Shown here one piece after another: positions 44,700 to 55,100 of a stretch of DNA of 64,000 nucleotides (positions are counted from its first letter, which is position 1; the number at the start of each line of letters is the position of its first letter). The stretch spans positions 62,001 through 126,000 of the forward strand of contig CANNZV010000843.1 of assembly GCA_947561585.1 (NCBI GenBank), in the 5' to 3' direction. Made by a program: the position numbers and the translations under genes. The notes beneath the pieces are model-generated. The model worked only from the letters and a program-made list of their open reading frames with translations, did not search any database and was not told where the DNA came from. Source of the stretch: Caprella mutica. Its lineage: Eukaryota; Arthropoda; Malacostraca; Amphipoda; Caprellidae.

Positions 44700-45120
44700 T
44701 GATTGAATTCACATCTAAACTTAAAATAAAGTAGCACTAACTCTCATAGTAAGTTAATTTATACACCAGATAAATAAGATTAACAGTCTTTGTGGGTTAC
44801 ATTATCACACTATGTCATAGTTGTTTTAACTCACACCTAAACTTACAAAAAAGTAGCGCCAACTCTCATAGTAAGTTAATTCATACACTGGATTAACAGT
44901 CTTTGTGGGTTACTATAACACACTATGTCATAGTTGATTTAACTCGCACCTAAACTTAAAAAAGTAGCGTCAACTCTCATAGTAAGTTAATTCATACACC
45001 AGATACATTGAATTGACAATCTTTGTGAGTTACTTCAACACACTATGTCATAGTTGTTTTAACATATGTTCAAACTCCCAAAATGTAACTCCAACTCTCA
45101 TAGTAAGTTGATTCAATCCA
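44700..45120. repeat. ~118-bp tandem repeat, ~3.5 copies
   Basis: Units contain CTCTCATAGTAAGTTAATTC, an AACAGTCTTTGTGGGTTACT region and CACTATGTCATAGTTGTTTT. Spacing is about 116-118 bp. A diverged relative lies at 47905-48030 beside the right end of P. Confidence 0.85.
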
Positions 45121-46464
45121 TAAGATGATTTGAATGAACTAGGGTAAGGGCTCCTTGTATCGTCCCTCTCCATTTATCGTCACGTTTCAGTTATTTTCGT
45201 CTATAACAAGACTTAGAAACATTTCTATGATTAAGGTATTTTACAAATCGATGTCTCCATATATTTTTGTTATTGTTACAAAAATGTAACTAATTTCATT
45301 TAAAATTACAATCAGAGTGTCAGTTTAACTGATGAGATGTATGACAATACGGTACATTCAGGACAAACCTACCGAAATTGATTAGGTATAGAAAATTTGT
45401 TATGCGCGATTTTACGCTTCAAATAATTTTTTTTCCAAATAACGTTCATACAGTTTTACTTACGTTTAATTGCATTCCTTAAATATAAAATCAGAAATTA
45501 ATTTAGTCATCAATATTTAAAATAAATCGATGTGTCGATATTTGGGTATCAATAAAGAGGATTTTCCATTTATCGTCATGGGGTGACGATAAATGGTATT
45601 TTGATCTATTTCGCAATAGTTGTTTTAAAACAGTTTCATGGTTAGTAAATATATTAATTCTCAATATTTATACAATTTTCTATGTTTAAATAGCTTTTAC
45701 CCATTTATCGACCTACTAGAACTTAATTAGGGTGGTAAGCAGAGGGGGAGTAATTAGAGGGGGGAACCTATAAATATATAATAGAAACAGAATAGTTGAT
45801 TATACTATTCAATATACCTTGTTCATCTAAATAATGATTAGTAAAGAAATAAAATTTGATTTAATTAGAAAAAGTGTCATCTAATTTGATAAAACGTACA
45901 AAATTTCACAAGTTTTAGACGTCATATCATGTTGTTGTATTGCCATACATAATACACGTTATCCAAAGAATGTTTGTACATCTGCGTGTGATATTAATAA
46001 TTAATATAAAGCTGATATTTATCTTAAAATCATTTAGTAGATAGTTTAGAGTTTACATCTCTCTGAGATTCAGTTAATTTTCATTCACACAGTTTACGAT
46101 GATATATATTTTGTGAACTTCATTTATTTGGAAAAACAAACAACGTGATCTATCAAAATTTCGATACGATTTTGGTTTTCTAAATCTTTTTCCTCTCAAA
46201 ATAAATTGATTTCAGCTGAAATAATTCATATCATAAATTAATTATCGTTAATCCATCATATTATCTTAAATGCCATTTCCAGTGTCCGGGAAAACTTTGA
46301 ATACGTTAAATAAACCGCTTAAAATAAAGTTTACTATATATTTTTCATTCTTTTTGAAGTTTTTAATACTCTCTGTGACCCAATAGTACGAAACACTATT
46401 GTTATACTCAAGATAATTTAATGAGAAGAAAATTAAAAATATTGTCGCTTTGATTAATTACTTA

Positions 46465-47095
46465 TGTAGGGGTTTTAACGTCTGCTGCAGAATCGGATGC
46501 CAATTCACTGACTTCAAAATATAAATTTATTAAGATGAGATTCATGAGCAAAGTCAAATACCACCTGTCGGTGTCTTGCTCATGGATGCAGTAAAGCTAC
46601 TCCGTGAATGTAGTCACGTAACAAAAATGTGACGAAGAAGTATACGTATATGGTAGGTATATCCGGTGATTGTACTCACGGATCGAAGAGGAAGATGAAG
46701 AGGTGATAGTAAATGAAACCAACGAGTCTACCTAACAAAAAAACTAAGCCCTCGTAGTTGAAGAACATAAACCCAGCGCTATCCTCTAAAACTGTTAGTA
46801 GCGTTACAAAAGATTTACTTGGATGAAATGGGGAAAATATTTCATGATCCAAATAACAACAGTTCAGGGCCCAGAGTGACCATTTTCGTCACATTCCTTG
46901 GTAAGGGACTGCATTCACTGAGTAGCTTTCCTACATCCATGAGCTTTGTTACCGACGGTGGTAGGTGACTTTGTTCATGAAGCCACTATTCTTTCCGACT
47001 GCTTCTTCGAGTCCCTTGCATTCAATTTCATTTTGACATCAGCGATATATGGCCTTTGGTTCCGAAGCAGACGTTAAACCCCCTACTAGCTGCAA
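46465..47095. mobile_element. Family K inverted pair
   Basis: The plus arm GGGGTTTTAACGTCTGCTG (46470) and the minus arm ending CAGACGTTAAACCCCCTA (47080) make a foldback structure. The middle has the GCGCTATCCTCTAAAACTG block seen in other K copies. Confidence 0.75.
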
Positions 47096-47109
47096 TCAAT
47101 AATTTCTCC

Positions 47110-47590
47110 ATTCTGGCATCATTTCCCCGACTTAGACAATTTTCCCCTCATTCTACCTGATTTTTTCCCCATTCCAACCTGATTTTCCCCCATTCTACCT
47201 AATTTCTCCCACTCTACCTAATTTTCTCAATTCCACCTGATTTTCCCCCAATTCTATCTAATTATCCCCCATTCTACCTGATTTTCCCCCATTCTACCTA
47301 ATTTTCTCAATTCTACCTTATTTTTCCCCATTCTACCTGATTTTTCCCCCATTCTACCTAATTTTCTCAATTCTACCAAATTTACCCACATTTTACCTAA
47401 TTTCCCCCCACTTTACCTGATTTTCCTCCATTCTACCTAATTTTCCCTGCATTCTACCTAATTTCCTCTGTATTCTACATAATTTTCCCAATTTTCCTCC
47501 ATTCTACCTAATTTTCCTCCATTCTACCTGATTTTCCCCATTCTACCTAATTTTCCCCATTCTATCTGATTTTCCCCCATTCTGCAAGCT
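47110..47590. repeat. C-rich minisatellite in element O copy 2
   Basis: About 21-bp irregular units of the type CCCCCATTCTACCTAATTTT. The unit length varies and the array is pyrimidine-rich on the plus strand throughout. Confidence 0.85.
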
Positions 47591-48042
47591 GTTCAATGAA
47601 AATTTTATTCTGTGGACGATATCACCCATGTATCGACGCATGACGATAAATGGGTAATAACATGTGACGATATTTGGTTTCAACATGTCGATATTTGGAG
47701 TTTTTCAGATATAATATTTGATTCAATGTAGATTAATTTAAACTAAAGTAATTGCATGGTACTTTATATGGTATAAAAGATTTGAATTTCATCTTTTATT
47801 TGGTTCTGTCGTATATGCATTAGTAGAGAGGAGAGTTAAACAATAATAATAGTTTTGAAGGAAACCTCTTAAGTGGCCGATAAATGGGGACTTTCCCCTA
47901 TGTTTGGTGACACACACGTCATAGTTGTTTTGACACACGTGAAAACATGAATGTAGTCCAACCAACTCACGTAATAAATTGATTCAAAGCATAAATTGTT
48001 GACCCATTAAATATGAGTAAAATTTTTTCTCTGTGTAGCGTC

Positions 48043-48295
48043 ATTTTCCCTACTCAGCCAATTTTTCCCCCATTCTACCTAATTATCCCCCATTCTACCT
48101 GATTTTCCCCCATTCTACCTAATTTCCCCCACTCTACCTAATTATCCCCAATTCTTACCTGATTTTCCCTCATTCTACCTAATTTCCCCTCATTCTACCT
48201 AATTTTTTCCAATTCTACCTAATTTTCCCCATTCTACCCGATTTTCCCCCATTCTACCTGATTTTCCCCCATTCTACCTAATTTTTATTATTTTA
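48043..48295. repeat. C-rich minisatellite, detached part of element O copy 1
   Basis: The same CCCCCATTCTACCTAATTTT units as at 47110-47590. Its left border TCATTTTCCCTACTCAGCCA matches the sequence just before the copy 2 array. Confidence 0.85.
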
Positions 48296-48344
48296 ATAAA
48301 ATATAATTCCTGAATGAATACAACTTTGCGCTCTAGGGAACGTG

Positions 48345-48552
48345 AGTTACGAATTATCGGTCAGTTTCATACTTTCGGTCATATAAGAAAAAATGGTATA
48401 ATCATTATAGCTTAATTTCTGTTTTAAATGGTATTCATGATATACCGTCAGCTATCATGGATACTAATATATATAATAAATATTTCATCTTTTCTTTTAT
48501 ATGACCACAAATGTGAAACTAACCACGAACAAATTCGTAACTTAGCCTATTT
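48345..48552. mobile_element. Family I MITE
   Basis: GAGTTACGAATTATCGGTCA with CGGTCATATAAGAAAAAATG at the left is mirrored by CTTTTATATGACC and ACAAATTCGTAACTTAGCC at the right. Confidence 0.8.
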
Positions 48553-48978
48553 ATTCTTTGCATGATATTAATTCGTTACACACCATATAATTATAATCAT
48601 AGTAAATTAATAGAGAAGTATACCAAGTACAATATTGGAACATCCGAAAATACTCTGAGTGACGTCACACAAAGTATTTTTCTTTTGTTTTTAAATAAAA
48701 AATGTGCTATAATTCAGTTAAATGTGCATTTTCATGGAAATTAACTTGCATAAAATTGTTTTTATCACGTTTTACACTCTATTCACTTACAGCATTCAAC
48801 TAATACATAATACTTATAATATTTGAGAGTACTCTGATGTGACGCCATTTGTTTACATCATTTCTGAAGTATGGATCAAGTTCACCCTCAATTAATTCGA
48901 AACTAAGCATACTTCTCTATTTATTTACTATGATTATAATTACCTTATAAAATAATAATTTGTAACTTACCCTATTTA
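48553..48978. mobile_element. Inverted-repeat element just upstream of the coilin-like gene
   Basis: TATAATTATAATCATAGTAAA with AATAGAGAAGTATACC at ~48588-48622 is mirrored by TACTTCTCTATTTATTTACT and ATGATTATAATTA at ~48908-48945. The inner parts carry ACTCTGAGTGACGTCACAC and ACTCTGATGTGACGCCA. These lie 200-500 bp from the start codon, so they may influence expression. Confidence 0.65.
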
Positions 48979-49142
48979 TTCTTTTCTTGTCAGTTACTTT
49001 TTTCAGAATCTTTGACATCAAACATTTTTGTCGTCATTAAAAAGTTCAAAATTTCATCCCCGGGCCACGGCAAGGACCTTCGATCACTGTGGTGTCACAT
49101 GTAATACTTCTGTAACTACGAAACTAGTTTAATCTGAATGAA

Positions 49143-52100
49143 ATGGGTTCTAATATTCTAATTATTCATTTAAATTTGAGCAACTTCTTCAATGATGATA
49201 GAAAGTTATCTATTTTAGATGTTGTACTGAATGAAGAACCAACAGTACGAGAAGTGCTTGCCAAAATTTGCTCATTGTTTGGAATTGATAATGGTATGTA
49301 TAAGCTTATATATTATATTTTCTCTAGGTTCCACAAAAGATAGATTTTTTTTTGTTTTCCAAACCTAATATATTTTTCTACATACATAGCCTAAAGTCAA
49401 GAGTACAGCCTAGTCTGCAAAGCATGTACAATCAGTCTCCAGATATTTAATTTTTGGGGCAATTTCTTGTTAGAATTAGGTTAAATAACAGTGGGTTAAC
49501 AACGTTAAGACATAGAGTTTATTTAAAGAGTAAATATGTTATACAATTAGAAGTCTATTAAGAGAGATGAGAGAATCACATCTCTCTCTGAGTAATGTTA
49601 AAGACAGACTTCCTTCAGAAACTACAAGCCGTGGTATTTAACCCTCGACGGAAGTGTGATCGACTTTAGACCTTACGTCCGTTTCTCATTAAAAGTAATA
49701 CATGGTTATTGGAACAATAGGTAATTTAATATAGCTGAGCTAGTCTAACAGGAAATTAATATAAAACATATAACGAGTGTGTAATACATTTAACTAAAAT
49801 TTCAACATTTCTCTCCCTTGATTTTCAATTTCTCTCCAATATGGCCAAAAATCTCCAAATACTCTTCAATAATTACAAGTTAACATCCATGTTATGATGT
49901 TTCAAAGTTTGGACAAAGTCGCCCAATCTGTAAATTCCACCGACTTGTCGGTGGAATTTTTCTCCATTGAAGATAATTTTCTGGTAAAGTCGGTGTATTT
50001 TTAGCTATTTATTCCTATGTTTCCATTAATTATTGGTGGAGAAATGGGTAAAATGATGGTGGATCAGCCCAGTCCCAGAATGGAAAACATAAATTCTAAC
50101 AGAGTTACTCCTAACTTCATGCATTCCCATTAGTGATGTTTATCATCACAACAAGCCCAATTGTGAAGCATAAATGACTTATTGTACATTAGTTTTCACT
50201 GCGGAGTTGAAATTTATAAAATAATTTACTGATTTCTGCATTTTTTATTGTTAAAATGAGTAATTTTGTTCATTCTAAATTCCTAACAGAGTTACTAGTC
50301 AATCTGAAATGAGTTATTATTCCACTCTGGGCCCAGTCTGTATTTGGGGCACAAAATCCCACTGACTTTTTCAAAAACGCTGAAAAAATCCACCATGAAT
50401 TTCCAGTAATTTGGCTAATCCACCAACATTTTATGATTTTCCCAATATATCCACCGAAATTTCGAAAATTAATGGTAACATAGGAATAAATCCAGTTTGC
50501 AGAATATGGAACATTTTTCCAAGACACTCTGTGGGAGTTTTTTATTGAATTTTAGAAATTGGAGATCTCTGCGGGAGTTCTTGAATTAATTCCTATGTTA
50601 CCATTAATTTACCTGCGGGAGATTTTGAATTAATTCCTATGTTACGGTTGTTACCATTAATTTAGCTGCGGGAGATTCTGTATCTGCAACTGAGAGTCAG
50701 AGAGAAACTCCCTCTCAAATAAAAATCTCTGCGGGAGAAGAGACACATTCTGCAGACTGGGAATAATAATAAATAGCTAAAAATCCACCGACTTTGCAAG
50801 AATATTATTTTCAAAGGGAAAAAATTCCACCGACATGTCGGTGGAATTTACCACGAAATACAGACTGGGGATCAGCTAAATTTATGATGGATTTTTTCAG
50901 CTTTTTAAAAAAGTCAGTGGAATTTTGTGCACCAAATACAGACTGGAAAGTCGCTAGTATACTGCCGCCTAGTTTCAGAGAATGTTCATTGAGTCGCCAA
51001 TATATCTTTTTTTCAAAAATAAGTTAACTAAAATTAGTAATGCAGTCGCCAGAATTTAATTCCAATTTTGAAAGTCGACAGTCGTCAATATAGTAATATA
51101 TATACCTACATTATTATAACTACCTAAATTAATTGAGAGTGTATCAGCCAATCAGAGAGAGGCATACAACTGATAACAGCCAATCCAGTCTGCAGAATAT
51201 GGAACATTTTTCCAAGACTCTCTGCTGGAGTTTTTGAATGAAATTTTAGAATTTGCAGATCTCTGCGGGAGATTTTGAATTAATTCCTATGTTACCAATA
51301 ATTTAGCTGCGGTAGATTTTGAATTAATTTCTATGTTACCATTAATTTAGCCAGACTGGAAAACATAAATTCTAACAGAGTTGTTCCTAACTTCATGCAT
51401 TCCTGTCCTGGGAGGAGCCTGCTCGTGGTGGCAGGGCGAGACTGGACCTGTGCCAGTCTTCGAAAGACCTCCCAACTCCTTGTACTCTTCGGGGGACGCG
51501 ACCAGGGTGTCTCCTTGGGCCAAGCCCACCTACACGCACTACACTGGCACCAGAGCGTTTTTTCCCTAGTGGGGGGATATGAGCCGGCATATCTCCCCCT
51601 ACTCACCCTCTTACTCTCCGGTGACATAGAAACCAACCCTGGCCCCTACATGTGTCCCTCTTGTTGCAGTTCATGGACCCGTTGTACTGGAGGGGTCCAT
51701 TGTGTCGGCTGCAATAGTTGGACACATTACAATATACGCTGCTCTGGTGTCCGCCAACATGGAAATATCCCACAGGGATGGCAGTGTAAAAACTGTCATC
51801 CTACACACAACATGACTCAACCCCACACACCCACTCCTACCCCTTCTTCTCCTCATCCTACCCTTCACCCTACCCCCGGACATTACCGTCCTCCCCTCCC
51901 TTCCTCTCAGGGAAGGGCTGCAGGAGGCGGTGCTGCTCGTCCCCCAGCTCCACTTCACCCCCCACGCGGGGGTGACGGAGGAGCGCCTATCCTTCCTCCT
52001 CCTCATCCTATAATTGGACGGCAATCGCCTGCCTGCCCTCCCTCTCGGGGGAGTGCTGGGATAGACACTGTCGTCCGACCCCCAGTTCCACTTCACCCCC

Positions 52101-55100
52101 CTCATGGAGGTGGTGGAGGAACGCCTCCTATTCCTAACCCCCCTAGAGCTCCTAACATACACACACGCCACAACAAACTCAACATACTACAACATAACAT
52201 AAACGGTATACACAACAAGCACATGGAACTTAAATCACTCCTACACAAACACAACATCCACATCGCCACAATCCAGGAAACTAAACTAACACCTGCCAGA
52301 TTAACATCAAAATTTCCTGGATATACAACACTTAGACTCGATCGGCCCACACGAGGCGGCGGGGGCCTCATTACACTGATACATAAATCCATCCCGTTCA
52401 CAAACACCACTACCGAAACACACGCACGGATGCCACACGACCCTACACTTGAAATACAATCTACACGCATCCAAATTCACAAACATTCCTACAACATTTT
52501 CAACATATACATTCCCCCCACAGACTCATCACCCCCAGGATACCAACCCAATCTAAATTACATTAACACCATTAATAATTCATTCGTCCTGGGGGATTTT
52601 AACGCACATGACACTACTTGGCTTGCCACACAACATACTGACACAAGAGCTGACACCATAACAACACAACTAGACAACTACATAATCATGAATGACCCCC
52701 CACACTCCCACACACAAACCTTTTAACATCAACACACGACCCACATCACCTGACATAACCCTCCTCACCCCTGACATAGCCCTCCAGAGTTCATGGACCG
52801 CACTTCATGAACTAGTTCAGACCACCTTCCACTTCTCACCACATACATATTAAGTACACCACTTGCCGCACAAAAACACAGACCCACATTCACAAACTAC
52901 AATAGAGCCAACTGGACAGACTTTTCAGCATCTGTGGATAATAACTTGCATAACTTTGATATAAACACCTTCCCATCCATAGATGCTGCCACAAAACATC
53001 TCACTGACATCATCATTAACGCAGACAAACACTACATCCCTACAGGCAACATAAGACACTACAACCCCACATTCACACCACACATCTAACACCTGATACA
53101 AACACCTACGCTCACTCCCACCCACACAAGACACGATCAAACGCATACAACACCTTAACACTGACATAAGTGCGGAGATTACTGCCCAACAAAAACACAA
53201 GTGGCAAAACACACTAGACACCATTAATTTCCGCACTGACGCAAACAAACTTTGGAAACTTGTCAAGGGACTCAACAACAAATACATGGACCAACCAAAA
53301 ACACATGAGTCCCTCACACAAAACAACACTATACTCACTGACACACAACAGGCGAACGCTCTCAACAAGCACTATGCTTCAACAAGTAGGTTACCCACCC
53401 GCTCAGTAGATAGGATTATACTGCGTCGCCTGCACAAAACATGCACTCGAAAGCTCCTCACACCCCCCTTCATCCCGGCAATGGTTACCGAGGCCATCCG
53501 GGTTTCCAAGAACACTTCCTCCACAGGTCCTGATGGCATATCAAACAAACGTCTAAAACATCTAGGGCCACTTGCCATCAGAGCCTTCACAGACATCTTC
53601 AATTTCTCACTACAGAACAATAGTATACCCAACACCTGGAAACTTGCCAAAATCATCCCGATCCTGAAGCCCAACAAACCCCCCACAGAACTGGCCTCAT
53701 ACAGACCTATATCACTCCTCTCCACCCCATCCAAAATACTCGAGAGGCTAGTTCTAAACAACATTTCACCACACATCCCACTATCCCCCTCACAACACGG
53801 CTTCAGATCCCAACACTCCACATCTACTCTTCTTACCCACCTCTCACAGACAACACTCGAAGGCTTGAACTCCAACAAACCTGCGGATAGGACAATTATA
53901 GCTGCCATAGACATTAGTAAAGCCTTCGACACGGTACCCAGACACCTACTAATTAACAAAATACTCAACACACACATCCACGACTCATATAAAAAATGGC
54001 TTGCCAATTATCTCTCAGGCCGCTCTGGCAAAACACTTTACAACGGCAAGTCCTCCAGAACACTTCACTACACTGACGGGGTACCGCAGGGCTCCGTACT
54101 CTCACCTACACTCTTCAACCTATACCTTCACGACTTCCCTACGCCAACACACACCTCGGTTTACACTCTTTCATACGCAGATGATGTCACCATCATCTCA
54201 CAACATCCCAAACACGAGACCGCCGCCAACAATTTACAAACATAAATTCATTCACTAGAAGACTGGCTAGAAACAAACAGATTAAAGATCTCTGCAAACA
54301 AATCTTCTGTCACCTTAGTTACACCCTACACCCTTGAATACAGAACCCATCCAAACATTACACTCAACAACACTCCCCTTCCCATTAACAACACGCCGAA
54401 AATCCTTGGAGTTACACTCGACTGCAGCTTAACGTTCAAACACCACATAACTGACATTAACAACAGAGCCAAACAAAGACTGAACGTCCTCCGCGCACTC
54501 ACTCACACAACTTATGGACACTCCAAGGAAGACATAACAACACTCTACAAACAGTTCATCAGACCCATCCTCACCTATGCCCACACAGCCTGGTCACCTG
54601 ACATCTCCAACACCCACATAGAGACACTCCAAAAAACACCGCACTCCGCATTGCCACCGGTTGTAGCTACACAAACAACACCCACACACCACCTACACAC
54701 AGAAACACGAGTCCTACCTCTCACCTCACACATGGACATGAGGGGCACACATTTTTACACTTCTACACTAAACCCCTCACATCCCCTACACTACATGCAA
54801 ACTGAGAGGAGGACACCACGCACATTACACATCACCCCTTCCACACACTACAGTCACCTCTACACCACTCTCCCTCCCACACCCGACAACACTTCTCTTC
54901 ACAAACACATACACACCACTTTCACACAAAGAGCTCTGGCTTCCTCCCTTCCTAACAAACTCTTTGGGTCTAGGCCTCCAGCCATCGACCCTAGTGAGTC
55001 GGCCATGTCTCGTCGTGATAGGGTCACCCTATCACGTCTGAGATGTGGCCACCATCCTTCTACATGCACAGGATTGGGAGATCGGACTCTGATCGGTGCG

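Larger units (their letters stand above)
45141..47902 (+). mobile_element. Element O copy 2, apparently complete
   Basis: The left end GGGTAAGGGCTCCTTGTATCG and the right end GATAAATGGGGACTTTCCCC are inverted and imperfect. TA dinucleotides lie at both edges, which would suit a TA-target transposon. The body includes the ATAAATGG/CCATTTAT palindromes, the K inverted pair (46465-47095) and a C-rich minisatellite. No transposase ORF is visible. Confidence 0.65.
41371..48038. mobile_element. Candidate 6.7-kb insertion P in element O
   Basis: ACACACAGAGAAAGG at the left and TTTTTTCTCTGTGTAG at the right are inverted. The flanking sequence joins to the pattern found uninterrupted at 47095-47120. 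Subterminal regions on both sides are built from related repeats (GTTAAAACAAC and its mirror; TGATTCAA words). Inside are a minisatellite, a 3' exon group, family I and GC-rich elements, tandem ~118-bp repeats and a second O element. It may be a large composite transposon. The superfamily is unknown and the exact target duplication is unclear. Confidence 0.5.
50069..50868 (+). mobile_element. Family C element (inner, C2), TSD GGATCAGC
   Basis: Begins CCAGTC (then M) TGTATTTGG and ends GAAATACAGACTGG, with GGATCAGC at 50061-50068 and 50869-50876. It carries element M in its left terminal repeat and element B in its middle. Confidence 0.9.
49923..50946 (-). mobile_element. Family C element (outer, C1), TSD AAAGTCGC
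   Basis: Begins CCAATCTGTAAATTCCACCG and ends CACCAAATACAGACTGG, with AAAGTCGC at 49915-49922 and 50947-50954. It is split by the inner element C2. The target appears to be a family H-like TCGCC-rich sequence. Confidence 0.9.

Noticed and set aside
51671..52470. Minus-strand ORFs of 122-166 aa
   Set aside because: Antisense of the LINE zinc finger, linker and endonuclease coding region.
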